Notes: generated by a model not told the origin, from the letters alone. A DNA stretch of 28,390 bases from an uncultured Anaerolineaceae bacterium (GCA_937967805.1 CALBTC010000099.1:1-28390), one strand, 5' to 3'; counted from the first letter of the stretch, positions 1 to 7,890 are shown. A program made the numbers and translations.

Positions 1-1
1 C

Positions 2-601
2 GACGGCGCGCTGCTCATCTTTGACGAGGTAATGACCGGTTTCCGAGTGCATCCCGGCGGCGCGCAAACGTTGTACAGCATCCAGCCCGACATCACGGCG
101 CTGGGCAAGGTGATTGGTGGCGGACTCCCGGTTGGCGCTTACGGCGGCCGCCGCGACATCATGGAGATGGTGGCACCGGTGGGGCCGATGTACCAGGCCG
201 GGACGCTCTCAGGCAATCCGCTGGCAATGACAGCGGGGCTCGAGACCTTGAAAGGCATACAGGAACCCGGCGTTTGGGATGAGTTGGAGACGCGGGGCAC
301 GCAGTTAATGAATGGGTTGGCCGCAGCCGCCAAAGAAGCTGGCGTCACCATCCAGCACAATCGCGTAGGCACTATGTTTGGCCTATTTTTTGCCGACCGG
401 CCAGTGGTTAACTGGGAAACTGCCAGCCAGGCGAGCACAGACCGCTTCGCCGCTTACTTCCAGGCAATGCTGGCTCATGGCGTTTATGTGGCGCCGTCCC
501 AGTTTGAGGCGGGCTTCCTGTCTACGCAGCACAGCGCCGCGGAAATTCACAAAACAGTTGCTGCTGCCGGCGCTGCCTTTGTTGCCATCACCGATCACTG
601 A
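2..601 (+). CDS. hemL: Glutamate-1-semialdehyde 2,1-aminomutase, C-terminal part (5' end outside window)
   Basis: This PLP enzyme turns glutamate-1-semialdehyde into 5-aminolevulinate, the first committed precursor of tetrapyrroles in the C5 route, in the cytoplasm. The reading frame is open from base 2, so the N-terminal half is missing because the window cuts it. Visible motifs are the class III aminotransferase stretch LLIFDEVMTGFR (PLP-ring Asp), the Schiff-base lysine in ITALGKVIGGGLPVGAYGG, and the family-typical YQAGTLSGNPLAMTAGL, which separates hemL from other class III aminotransferases. The last codons (AITDH then TGA) run into a short dyad found at 592-624, so the C-terminal residues may be repeat-derived. 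The next gene starts about 100 bases downstream and looks separately promoted. The identification is firm. Confidence 0.9.
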   Translation, partial: DGALLIFDEVMTGFRVHPGGAQTLYSIQPDITALGKVIGGGLPVGAYGGRRDIMEMVAPVGPMYQAGTLSGNPLAMTAGLETLKGIQEPGVWDELETRGTQLMNGLAAAAKEAGVTIQHNRVGTMFGLFFADRPVVNWETASQASTDRFAAYFQAMLAHGVYVAPSQFEAGFLSTQHSAAEIHKTVAAAGAAFVAITDH

Positions 602-624
602 TTACTGCTTTACTGAACAGTGAT
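592..624. repeat. Short dyad at the hemL 3' end
   Basis: GATCACTG (592-599) and its complement CAGTGATC (617-624) can form an 8-bp hairpin around ATTACTGCTTTACTGAA. It overlaps the hemL stop codon. The wording (ATCACTGATTACTG) resembles the GATTAC-type iterations inside the gene downstream (1316-1384). There is no U tract after it, so it may be a repeat remnant rather than a true intrinsic terminator. Confidence 0.4.
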
Positions 625-689
625 CACTGGCCAAACGGCCGTACCGTAAAAGTAGCCTTAACGCAGGTGGCAGCACCGCCCCAGATGGG

Positions 690-695
690 TACAAT
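690..695 (+). promoter_or_regulatory. Candidate -10 box for the glycosyltransferase at 705
   Basis: TACAAT lies nine bases before the ATG at 705, and no Shine-Dalgarno-like sequence is seen between them. If it is a -10 box, the transcript would start within a few bases of the start codon, making the message leaderless or nearly so. No good -35 box is visible at the usual distance, so this is tentative. Confidence 0.35.
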
Positions 696-704
696 CAGCC
701 CGCC

Positions 705-3113
705 ATGAACGAGTTACGTGAAAAACGCTGGTTGCGCCTCATCCTGGGGTTGTTTGTGATCTTGGGGGCGATGTACGCCCTCGTTACCCCCGTCTTTGAA
801 GCGTCGGATGAACTGTGGCATTATCCCATGATTCGCCACCTGGCCGACGGCAATCCGCTGCCGGTGCAGGTGTTTGATCCGGCGCAGGCGGGGCCGTGGA
901 AGCAGGAAGCCAGCCAGCCGCCGCTTTACTACTATCTCGGCGCAGCGCTTACCTTCTGGATCGACACCAGCGACATGGAAACGGTGCGCTGGGAAAACCC
1001 CCACGTCGATAACGGCATCCTCACCGCCGACGGCAACATCAACCTCACTATCAAAAATCCAGAGTGGAACCCGTGGCAGGGCACGCTGCTGGCAGTTCGT
1101 ATTGTGCGTCTGTTTTCTGTGCTGTTGGGTGCATTCACTATTTACCTGACCTATCGTATCGGCAAGGAACTGGCCCCCAACCGGCCGGAAATTGCCCTGG
1201 GTGCAGCCGCGCTCAACGCCTTCACCCCCATGTTCCTTTTCATCAGCGGCGCAGTGAACAATGATAACTTGGCCATCCCGCTCTCTTCGCTGGGAATTTT
1301 GTTGATGATACGTGCGGTCGGTAATCGGTATTCGGTAATCGGTAAACGGTTATCAGTAAACGGATTACGGATTACCGATTACTGGAAAATCTGGCTCACA
1401 ATCGGCACGGTCATCGGTCTGGCGATTTTGACGAAGCAGGGGGCGTTTGGGCTGCTGCCGCTGGCGATGGGGACGATTTTTGTGGCTTATTGGAGGGAAA
1501 AGCGGAACACAGAGGGGCACAGAGAAGCACAGAGAGGCACAGAGAATTTCTGGAAGGATATATTGCGGAATTTGGGGCGGACGGCCGTTTCCTTCCTTAT
1601 CCTCTTGCTCCCTGTCATTTTAATTGCCGGCTGGTGGTATTGGCGCAACATTGTGCTGTACGGTGACTTTTTGGGCTGGAACGCCTTCATTGCTGTTCTG
1701 GGTGAACGCGCCCATCCCGCCTCATTGGCGCAGTTGTGGACCGAGCGTTGGGGCTTTATGCTTTCTTACTGGGGCCTGTTTGGTGGCGTGAATGTGCCAA
1801 TGCCGCTGTGGATTTACCACATTTTGAACGGTGTGGTAGTTGTGGGGGTGTTCGGGTTTGTGGTTTATTTGGTGCGGGAGATTAGAGATTTGAATTTGGA
1901 GATTACGCTTAATCTCCAAACTCTAATCTCCAATCTCTTGGATTTTGTCGCGGCTAAGTTTGCCCTGGTTGTATGCTTGCTGTTTGTAGTCGCCGTCGTG
2001 GTAGGGCTGATTCAGTGGGCCACAACAACCTGGTCTTCGCAGGGGCGGCTGGTGTTTACGGCGCTCTCGGCGATTAACGTGCTGCTGGTGGCGGGTTTGA
2101 TTGGCTGGTTGCCCCGACCGTTGGGCCAAAAGGTGATTTTGGGCGTGGCGGGCTTTTTGTTTGTGTTGGCCGCGCTGGCCCCGCTGGCCTGGATTCGCCC
2201 GGCGTACACGCTGAATCAATACACCGCTCCCTGGTCGGTGCAGCAGCCTGTAAACGTTCATTTTGCTGAGAAGCTGCGGCTGGTGGGATATGAGATCGGG
2301 CAAACGCCTGTGCTGAGCCCAGCCGAAGTAGCCGTATCCCAACAAAAAACCAGTTACCAACCGGGCGACACAGTTGATGTGCTGCTGGAGTGGGAAGTGT
2401 TAGCGCCAATGGATCGCAACTGGAGCGTCTTTGTCCATTTGAATGACCCGGTAATCGGCGTGCCAATTGCCCAGCGCGATATGTTTCTGGACCAGGGTTT
2501 GCAGCCGACCTCGCTGCTGGCGCCGGGCGAGACGATTTTTAACTATTACCAGCTCACGATTCCGGAAACGGCCGTTGCTCCCGCAAATTTGCAACTAACC
2601 GTTGGCCTATATGATTTCACAACTTTTGAGCGACTACCTCTGACAATCGGGGATGATTCAGTTGTTTTAGAGACGCTATTGTTGGAACCTGTACCCGGCG
2701 ATGTGCCCAATCCAACGCTGGTGAATTTTGAAAATGAGCTGGAGCTGGTCGGTTTTGAGCTGAATCCGCGGCAGGTGGCGGCGGGTGAAACGGTCGATTT
2801 GACTTTGTACTGGCGGGCAAAACGGCCGTTAACTACCGATTACACCCTCTTTGCCCAGGTGGTGGATGCAGACACTACCCGCTGGGCCAGTCAGGATTTG
2901 GGCCAGTCGACGTCTGGCTGGACTGAGGGCGAACTGCAAACCGTGCAGATGTCCCTGTCGCTCAACCCAGACACGCCCGGCAAGGTATATCCGATCATCA
3001 TCGGACTGTACACGATGGAGGATGGGCAGTTTAATCGCTTGCAGATCATCGCCGCAGACGGCCGTCCCACGGACGACTTCCTCCAGCTCACCTTGCTCCG
3101 CGTAACCGAGTAA
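705..3113 (+). CDS. Large polytopic membrane glycosyltransferase-like protein (GT-C / DUF2142-like) with C-terminal beta modules
   Basis: The 802-residue protein starts with a membrane segment and then an acidic first outer loop containing ASDELWH (Asp35-Glu36) and SQPPLYYYLG. Both are typical of GT-C enzymes that move sugars from polyprenyl-phosphate donors to acceptors outside the membrane. Many further hydrophobic spans follow to about residue 510. Residues about 520-660 and 670-800 look like two copies of a beta-sandwich module with the signature GxxVxxxLxW followed later by VGLYD/IGLYT. Three stretches of low-complexity repeat DNA are translated in frame (residues about 204-226, 264-283 and 389-412), probably in loops. 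Donor and acceptor are unknown. The gene may work with the O-antigen-ligase-like protein downstream in surface glycan synthesis. Family assignment is fairly sure; exact function is not. Confidence 0.7.
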   Translation: MNELREKRWLRLILGLFVILGAMYALVTPVFEASDELWHYPMIRHLADGNPLPVQVFDPAQAGPWKQEASQPPLYYYLGAALTFWIDTSDMETVRWENPHVDNGILTADGNINLTIKNPEWNPWQGTLLAVRIVRLFSVLLGAFTIYLTYRIGKELAPNRPEIALGAAALNAFTPMFLFISGAVNNDNLAIPLSSLGILLMIRAVGNRYSVIGKRLSVNGLRITDYWKIWLTIGTVIGLAILTKQGAFGLLPLAMGTIFVAYWREKRNTEGHREAQRGTENFWKDILRNLGRTAVSFLILLLPVILIAGWWYWRNIVLYGDFLGWNAFIAVLGERAHPASLAQLWTERWGFMLSYWGLFGGVNVPMPLWIYHILNGVVVVGVFGFVVYLVREIRDLNLEITLNLQTLISNLLDFVAAKFALVVCLLFVVAVVVGLIQWATTTWSSQGRLVFTALSAINVLLVAGLIGWLPRPLGQKVILGVAGFLFVLAALAPLAWIRPAYTLNQYTAPWSVQQPVNVHFAEKLRLVGYEIGQTPVLSPAEVAVSQQKTSYQPGDTVDVLLEWEVLAPMDRNWSVFVHLNDPVIGVPIAQRDMFLDQGLQPTSLLAPGETIFNYYQLTIPETAVAPANLQLTVGLYDFTTFERLPLTIGDDSVVLETLLLEPVPGDVPNPTLVNFENELELVGFELNPRQVAAGETVDLTLYWRAKRPLTTDYTLFAQVVDADTTRWASQDLGQSTSGWTEGELQTVQMSLSLNPDTPGKVYPIIIGLYTMEDGQFNRLQIIAADGRPTDDFLQLTLLRVTE
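1316..1384 (+). repeat. GGTAATCGGT / GATTACCGATTAC iterations inside a coding region
   Basis: The stretch repeats CGGTAATCGG and CGGTTATCAG words and ends in the reverse-oriented CGGATTACCGATTAC. It reads in frame through the glycosyltransferase as a basic loop (about residues 204-226, with RYSVIGKRLSVNG). Similar words occur at the hemL 3' end (592-624). It looks like an interspersed repeat tolerated in frame. Confidence 0.6.
1501..1551 (+). repeat. CACAGAG iterations inside a coding region
   Basis: Four near-identical (G/A)CACAGAG units follow one another and are read in frame as a charged loop (REKRNTEGHREAQRGTEN, about residues 264-283). A related ACGCAGAG iteration lies between lysU and lysT at 6557-6589. 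It interrupts otherwise hydrophobic sequence. Confidence 0.65.
1878..1938 (+). repeat. Nested inverted repeat inside a coding region
   Basis: GAGATTAGAG (1878-1887) pairs with CTCTAATCTC (1921-1930), and inside it TTTGGAGATTA (1895-1905) pairs perfectly with TAATCTCCAAA (1910-1920) across a 4-base loop. AGAGATT/AATCTCT adds a third overlapping pair. The element is translated in frame as REIRDLNLEITLNLQTLISN, between two membrane segments. Confidence 0.7.
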
Positions 3114-3114
3114 G

Positions 3115-3191
3115 CTTGTCATTCCGAACGCAGTGAGGAATCCTACGATTGGCAACGGCGAAAGATTCCTCGTTACACTCGGAATGACAAG
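3115..3191. repeat. GTCATTCCG-type long inverted repeat, possible terminator
   Basis: The outer arms CTTGTCATTCCGA (from 3115) and TCGGAATGACAAG-type sequence (to 3191) are complementary, and inner parts AGGAATC and GATTCCT also pair. The element begins two bases after the glycosyltransferase stop and ends just before the ribosome-binding site of the MazG-like gene. A longer reading of that gene starting at 3133 would simply translate the repeat. Confidence 0.75.
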
Positions 3192-3204
3192 TACAGAGGT
3201 AAAA

Positions 3205-3513
3205 ATGGAAAAACTATACCAAATCACGTATGGTCTCATGAAGCGGTTCCCCGACGGCAACGATCCGTTCCAAATGGTGACGCGGCTGGCTGAGGAATGT
3301 GGTAAGCTGGCGGCACAGGTGAATCATTTTGCGAGCAGCGGCGTCAAGCGGCAAAAAATGGGCGAACCCGATACAATCAAGCTGGCTAAAGAGGTGAAAG
3401 ACGTGCTGCGCTGCGCCCTCACCCTGGCGGTTCATTACGGCATCGAAGCTGAATTGGCGGCTTCGATTGAGCAATCATACAAACAGATGCAAACTGAAGG
3501 ACTTATTGATTAA
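3205..3513 (+). CDS. Small MazG-like protein (putative nucleotide pyrophosphohydrolase)
   Basis: The 102-residue protein matches the all-alpha MazG fold: a first helix pair with RLAEECGKLAAQV and a second with KLAKEVKDVLRCAL, the place of the ExxD metal motif. In active MazG enzymes the first motif is usually EExxE. Here it reads EECGK, so one metal ligand seems replaced and activity is uncertain. I chose the ATG at 3205 because AGAGG lies just upstream at 3195-3199; the in-frame extension to 3133 lies entirely in an inverted repeat. The stop overlaps the next start in TAATG (3511-3515), suggesting translational coupling with the O-antigen-ligase-like gene. MazG-like family is likely; substrate unknown. 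Confidence 0.6.
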   Translation: MEKLYQITYGLMKRFPDGNDPFQMVTRLAEECGKLAAQVNHFASSGVKRQKMGEPDTIKLAKEVKDVLRCALTLAVHYGIEAELAASIEQSYKQMQTEGLID

Positions 3514-5000
3514 TGGCAACGGCAACTCAAGAATCCGAGACTAAAAAAAGCTGGCGTAACCCGGATGCCATAAATCCGACACGATCTCCCTGGGCGCTGG
3601 GCGTTTTGGTGGGCGGAACGGCCGTTCTCGGGGGCATCATTCTTGGCTTTGGCGGACCGCTGGCCGGAGCCGCTTTCATCCTGGCGGTTGTGACTGCCTT
3701 CATTGTCTTGCGCGACATTGAGATTGGCTTTTGGGGTGTCATCGCCGTGGTGTGCCTGCTGCCGTTTGCCACGCTGCCGGTAGACATTGGTCTGACGCCC
3801 ACCTTCCTTGATTTGGCGCTGGGAGCTGTAGTCGGCGTCTGGCTGCTGGGCATCGTCACCGGGCAGCAGCGGGATTTGGTGACCGCGCCGATTGCCCTGC
3901 CGCTGCTCATCTTCATGCTGGTGGCCGTCTTTGCCTTCATCTTTGGATTGGCCAACGGACCGCTGACCCCCACGCTTTTGCGTAAGTTTGCCGAACTGCT
4001 GCTCAGTCTCGGTTTTGTCTACGTCATCGTCGATTTTTGCCGCACGCAGGCGCGATTGGAACGAATGGTGAAGGTGGTTTTGCTGGCCGGGGCGGGTGCG
4101 GCCGTTCTCGGCATCATTTTCTGGCTCCTTCCCGAAGACACAACCAACACCATCCTGAACTTCCTCACGCGGATTGGCTACCCTGGCGGCTGGGTGATAC
4201 GCTACATTGAAGAAAACCCGGAATTGTCAGAGCGGGCCATCAGCACCTCGGTAGATCCCAACGTGTTGGGCGGGCTGCTGTTGATGATTGGCGCTTTGGC
4301 CGGGCCGCAGTTGGTGGCCAAACGGCCGTTGTTCCCGCGCTGGCTAACGTGGGGCATTGTTGGCTCCATTTTCCTCTGCGTGGTGCTTACCTTTTCTCGC
4401 GGGGCAATGTTTGGTCTGGCCGCCGGACTGGGTTTCATTGCCCTGCTGCGCTACCGGCGGCTGATTCCTTATATGCTGGGCGGTGGCCTGCTCTTGCTGC
4501 TGCTCCCCGTCGCTCAAACCTACATTCAGCGCTTTATCGAAGGCATCCAGGGCCAGGATTTAGCCACCCAGATGCGCTTTGGCGAATACCAGGATGCCCT
4601 GACGCTGATCGGCCGTTATCCCATCATCGGCGTCGGCTTTGCCGGCACGCCCGACATCGATCTTTACCTCGGCGTGGCCAACGTTTACCTGACCATTGCC
4701 CAGGTGATGGGCATTGTCGGGCTGTTGGCCTTTTTTGCCGTCATCGGCACGCTCTTTTTTTACGGCCTGTCGCATCGTCACTATTTCAAGGCGCATGAGG
4801 AACTGGACGCGCTGTGGCTGGGGTTGCACGCCGCTATCGTCGGCGGGTTGGCGGCGGGCTTGTTTGACCATTACCTCTTCAACCTGGAGTTCCACCACGC
4901 GGTGACGGCGTTTTGGCTGCTGGTGGGGTTGGCAACGGCCGTCACCCGCCTCGGCGTCGTGGAGAAAAATAGGACGCTGAAAACCGCTGAAAACCGCTGA
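3513..5000 (+). CDS. O-antigen ligase / polymerase-like membrane protein (Wzy/WaaL family)
   Basis: The 495-residue protein is nearly all membrane spans. After a short polar N-terminus there are pairs of hydrophobic helices, then a long outer loop with RAISTSVDPNVLGG followed by VVLTFSRGAMFGLA. The S-x-DPN-x-x-G and TxSRG patterns are the usual signature of the O-antigen ligase/polymerase superfamily. Members join lipid-linked glycans or polymerise them at the outer face of the cytoplasmic membrane. The start ATG at 3513 shares its A with the preceding stop. The last residues (RTLKTAENR) are encoded by a tandem AAACCGCTGA repeat (4980-5000), so the C-terminus may have been extended by a repeat. 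The neighbouring GT-C-like gene supports a role in surface polysaccharide. Confidence 0.75.
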   Translation: MATATQESETKKSWRNPDAINPTRSPWALGVLVGGTAVLGGIILGFGGPLAGAAFILAVVTAFIVLRDIEIGFWGVIAVVCLLPFATLPVDIGLTPTFLDLALGAVVGVWLLGIVTGQQRDLVTAPIALPLLIFMLVAVFAFIFGLANGPLTPTLLRKFAELLLSLGFVYVIVDFCRTQARLERMVKVVLLAGAGAAVLGIIFWLLPEDTTNTILNFLTRIGYPGGWVIRYIEENPELSERAISTSVDPNVLGGLLLMIGALAGPQLVAKRPLFPRWLTWGIVGSIFLCVVLTFSRGAMFGLAAGLGFIALLRYRRLIPYMLGGGLLLLLLPVAQTYIQRFIEGIQGQDLATQMRFGEYQDALTLIGRYPIIGVGFAGTPDIDLYLGVANVYLTIAQVMGIVGLLAFFAVIGTLFFYGLSHRHYFKAHEELDALWLGLHAAIVGGLAAGLFDHYLFNLEFHHAVTAFWLLVGLATAVTRLGVVEKNRTLKTAENR

Positions 5001-5020
5001 TTTTTTTGGCCTTTGGTATG

Positions 5021-5048
5021 GTAGGGCAATAGCGCGCTATTGCCCTAC
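5021..5048. terminator. 28-bp perfect palindrome between convergent genes
   Basis: GTAGGGCAATAGCG (5021-5034) is followed directly by its exact reverse complement (5035-5048). It lies between the + strand O-antigen-ligase-like gene and the end of the - strand lysine operon, and contains the TAG stop of the last lysine gene (5045-5047). It can form a stem on both transcripts. A run of seven T (5001-5007) precedes rather than follows it on the + strand, so a classical intrinsic terminator is not certain. Confidence 0.5.
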
Positions 5049-6034
5049 GCAAGACTGTCTAAAACAGCCTGTTGAATGGCGCGGGTGGTGGTGAGCTGCG
5101 GATAAATTTCTGTGGCGAGGGTTTGCTGAACGGCCGTTTCCAACCGACTCGCCACATCGCCTAGATTCCACACAAACCGGGCCAGCAGCGCCGTGCTCAG
5201 CACCGCCGCTAGCGGATTGGCAATGCCCTGCCCGGCAATGTCCGGCGCGGAGCCGTGCACCGGTTCGGCAATGGCCAGGCCATTCCCCCAGTTGAGCGAT
5301 GCCGCCAGCCCAAGCCCGCCGCCCCAGTGTGCCGCCGCGTCAGACAAAATATCGCCAAACAGATTGGTCGTCACAATCACGTCGAACGTTTCTGGCGCGG
5401 CTACCATTTTCAGCGCCGCTACATCCACCAGCAGCTCATCGATTTCCGTCTCCGGGCAGAGGCGCTCAATTTCCTGCCGCACCGCGTCGCGAAACAGGCC
5501 GTCGCTGAGAGGCAGGACGTTGGCTTTGTGCACGATGGTTACTTTCTGGCGACCAAGCTGGCGGACCAGCTCGGCCGTTTTTTGCCCGATCCTTTTACTT
5601 GCCTGCTTAGTGATGATACGTTGAGCTACGGCCGTTTCCCCATCCGACTGCTCTTTGCCCACATACAAACCCTCGCTGTTCTCCCGCACGATGATCATGT
5701 TCACATCCGGGCGGGGGGAGACACGAGGCCAGCTTTGCACCGGGCGAATATTCGCATAGAGATTGAGCTCCTGGCGCATCGTCAGGATGGCGCTGCCGTA
5801 GCCTGTCACTTTACGCGACGGCGACGACACCGCGCCAAACAGCCCCGCACCGCAGGCCCGAATCTGGTCCAGCGTTTCTGGCAGCACGGAGACGCCGTGC
5901 TTTTCAAAGCAGCCCCAGCCTGCTTCGGCTTCCACAATTTCCAGGTTGGGCAAAGCGGCTTGCAGGATGGTGACTGATGCCGGAATCACCTCTTGCCCAA
6001 TGCCGTCGCCGGGAATGGCGCATAGTTTGGGCAC
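5045..6034 (-). CDS. Homoisocitrate dehydrogenase (isopropylmalate/isocitrate dehydrogenase family)
   Basis: It oxidises and decarboxylates homoisocitrate to 2-oxoadipate with NAD, the last step of the upper aminoadipate pathway, in the cytoplasm. The 329 residues start with the family motif CAIPGDGIGQEV and contain the substrate region SAILTMRQELNLYANIRPV with Arg87 and Arg97, VRENSEGLYVG, VHKANVLPLSDGLF, NLFGDILSD and PVHGSAPDIAGQGIANP. The start is GTG at 6034, two bases after the lysU stop, with GAGG inside the lysU end. By sequence alone it could be called leuB. Its place as last gene of a complete LysW-type lysine operon favours homoisocitrate dehydrogenase, although dual use in leucine synthesis is possible. 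The stop codon lies in a perfect palindrome. Confidence 0.8.
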   Translation of the reverse strand: MPKLCAIPGDGIGQEVIPASVTILQAALPNLEIVEAEAGWGCFEKHGVSVLPETLDQIRACGAGLFGAVSSPSRKVTGYGSAILTMRQELNLYANIRPVQSWPRVSPRPDVNMIIVRENSEGLYVGKEQSDGETAVAQRIITKQASKRIGQKTAELVRQLGRQKVTIVHKANVLPLSDGLFRDAVRQEIERLCPETEIDELLVDVAALKMVAAPETFDVIVTTNLFGDILSDAAAHWGGGLGLAASLNWGNGLAIAEPVHGSAPDIAGQGIANPLAAVLSTALLARFVWNLGDVASRLETAVQQTLATEIYPQLTTTRAIQQAVLDSLA

Positions 6035-6036
6035 TA

Positions 6037-6537
6037 TTATTTTTCCTCGCCGGGGAAACGGCCGTACTCCCGCACAAACGGCACAATCCCACCTGCCTGC
6101 ATAATTTCCAGGGCAAACGGCGGCAGACTTGGCAATGCCAGTGTGGTGCTAGCTGTCTGCAAATGATTTTGTTCCAAGTCCAAAGTTGCCTCCTCGCCAT
6201 CTGCTACCAGGCCATGCGCCTCGTCGGATTCGTACAGCGGAATGCCCAAGTTAATTGCGTTGCGGAAAAAAATGCGGGCAAAGCTGGGGGCAATGATTGC
6301 GCCAATCTGGCGGCGGCGCAGCGCCTCCGGCGCGTATTCGCGGGAGGAGCCGCAGCCAAAATTTTCATCGGCCACGATGATGTCGCCCGGTCGGGCATTT
6401 GCCGCAAAATCGGGCCGTGCCTCGTAAAAAGCGTAATCCTTTACGTCCTGCACCTCTTTCAACATGTACGGTGCGTACCGTCCGGGAACGATCTGATCCG
6501 TATCGACATCTTTGCCAAATTTCCATATTCTTGCCAT
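6037..6537 (-). CDS. lysU: Homoaconitase small subunit (LysU, LeuD-like)
   Basis: With the large subunit it isomerises homocitrate to homoisocitrate. The 166-residue swivel-domain protein has GKDVDTDQIVPGRY near the start, DENFGCGSSREYAPEAL (GCGSSR at 61-66) and FARIFFRNAINLGIPL, all standard for the small subunit of 3-isopropylmalate dehydratase-type enzymes. I chose the ATG at 6537, preceded by AAGGA; the upstream in-frame extension translates only repeat DNA and lacks family similarity. It follows lysT with a 100-base gap filled by repeats and precedes the dehydrogenase by two bases. LeuD is the alternative name; operon context decides for LysU. Confidence 0.82.
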   Translation of the reverse strand: MARIWKFGKDVDTDQIVPGRYAPYMLKEVQDVKDYAFYEARPDFAANARPGDIIVADENFGCGSSREYAPEALRRRQIGAIIAPSFARIFFRNAINLGIPLYESDEAHGLVADGEEATLDLEQNHLQTASTTLALPSLPPFALEIMQAGGIVPFVREYGRFPGEEK

Positions 6538-6556
6538 CGTTATAAAATCCTTTTTT

Positions 6557-6634
6557 AACGCAGAGACGCAGAGACGCGGAGGCGCAGAGAGAAAGTTTTG
6601 TATTAAATCTGCGTTCATCTGCGAAATCTGCGGA
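6557..6634. repeat. ACGCAGAG and ATCTGCG iterations between lysT and lysU
   Basis: From 6557 ACGCAGAG-type units follow in tandem, then from 6607 ATCTGCGTTC, ATCTGCGAA and ATCTGCGGA. The first part is kin to the CACAGAG iteration at 1501-1551, the second to the AATCTGCGGAATC dyad at 12484-12520. They fill nearly the whole lysT-lysU gap. Confidence 0.7.
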
Positions 6635-6637
6635 TAA

Positions 6638-7870
6638 TTAAATCTCGCGGGGATCGGTGATCTGGCCGGTGACGGCCGTTGCCGCGGCCACTGCCGGACT
6701 GGAAAGAAAAATCTGTGACGTGGGATGCCCCATCCGTCCCCGAAAGTTGCGGTTGCCGGTGGACAAACATACGTCATCTTGTCCCAACGTGCCTTGGTGC
6801 CGCCCCATGCAGGGGCCGCAGCCGGGCGTCGTCAACGTCGCGCCGGATTCCAGCAGCGTGTTCAACGTGTCGTCGGCGATGGCCCGCTGCAATTCCCAGC
6901 GGCTGGCCGGGCTCACGATGAGGCGTACGCCGCCGGCCAATTGGCGACCGCGCAAAATGTTGGCTGCTTCGCGCATGTCTTCGTAACGGCCGTTGGTACA
7001 CGTCCCTAAAAACACTACATCCACCTTCGTGCCGGCCACCTCGCCTAAATCCACCACGTCATCGACCGAATGGGGCACGGCAATCTGCGGCTGCAAACTG
7101 TCCAGATCGATTTCAATTGTCTGGTCGTAATTTGCATCCGAATCGACAAGCAGCCAGTCCGGTACGTCATACCGCTCGGACACGACGCCATCAGGTGGAA
7201 AGATACCAGTCTTGGCTCCCAGCTCAATCGCCATGCTGCTGATGGTCTGACGGCCGTTCAGCGGCAGCCACTCTAACCCATGATACTCAACCGATTTGTA
7301 CGTCGCCCCGCCAATGCCCAACACGCGGCACAGCTTCAAAGCAAAATCTTTGGCATCGACACCGGGTTGGAAACGGCCGTGAGCCTGCACTCGAATCGTT
7401 TCCGGAACGCGCAGCCACGTTTTGCCCGTGGCCCAGGCCAGGGCGATGTCTGTTGAGCCCATGCCCGTGCCAAACGCCCCCACTGCGCCGTAGCTCGTCG
7501 AGTGCGAATCCGAGCCGATGATGAGGCGGCCCGGCTGCGCGATCTCCTCTTCCACCAATACCTGATGGCAAATGCCGCGCCCGATTTCAAACAGGCGCAC
7601 GCCTTGATTCCGGGCAAAGCGGCGCACCTTATTCTGGTTGTCGGCCACGCCCACCGTGGCGGCCGGGGCGACGTGGTCCATCACCAGCACAACCTGCTCC
7701 GGGTTATAGACACGTTCTGCTTTCAGCCGTTCCCGCATAATTTGTATGATGCCCGGCGAAAGAGAATCATGCCCCATGGCCACATCTGGCTCAATGACGA
7801 TGAGATCGCCGGGGGAAACGGCCGTACCCACTTTTTGCCCTAAAATTTGTTCTGCTAACGTCTGTCCCAT
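6638..7870 (-). CDS. lysT: Homoaconitase large subunit (LysT, LeuC-like)
   Basis: This is the iron-sulphur subunit that, with LysU, dehydrates homocitrate and rehydrates it to homoisocitrate. The 410 residues show VMDHVAPA, IIGSDSHSTSYGAVGAFGTGMGSTDIA, and three cysteines for the 4Fe-4S cluster: Cys291 in GTCTNGRYED and Cys351/Cys354 in TPGCGPCMG. Length is close to the usual 415-420 of archaeal/Thermus-type large subunits. I chose the ATG at 7870 with GAGG six bases upstream; a TTG two codons earlier (7876) is possible. The gap to lysS (7871-8015) holds an interspersed repeat. On sequence alone LeuC is an equal option; the operon supports LysT. Confidence 0.83.
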   Translation of the reverse strand: MGQTLAEQILGQKVGTAVSPGDLIVIEPDVAMGHDSLSPGIIQIMRERLKAERVYNPEQVVLVMDHVAPAATVGVADNQNKVRRFARNQGVRLFEIGRGICHQVLVEEEIAQPGRLIIGSDSHSTSYGAVGAFGTGMGSTDIALAWATGKTWLRVPETIRVQAHGRFQPGVDAKDFALKLCRVLGIGGATYKSVEYHGLEWLPLNGRQTISSMAIELGAKTGIFPPDGVVSERYDVPDWLLVDSDANYDQTIEIDLDSLQPQIAVPHSVDDVVDLGEVAGTKVDVVFLGTCTNGRYEDMREAANILRGRQLAGGVRLIVSPASRWELQRAIADDTLNTLLESGATLTTPGCGPCMGRHQGTLGQDDVCLSTGNRNFRGRMGHPTSQIFLSSPAVAAATAVTGQITDPREI

Positions 7871-7890
7871 AATCAACCTCTTTGTCTTGG

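Noticed and set aside
1501..1551. CACAGAG tandem units as a CRISPR array
   Set aside because: Units are only about 8-11 bases with no unique spacers, lie inside a reading frame, and no cas genes are present.
5255..5977. Open frame of 240 codons on the + strand
   Set aside because: It is antisense to the dehydrogenase with its intact motifs and shows composition typical of a shadow frame.
6538..6777. N-terminal extension of LysU
   Set aside because: It overlaps the end of lysT and repeat DNA. The canonical small-subunit N-terminus begins at 6537.
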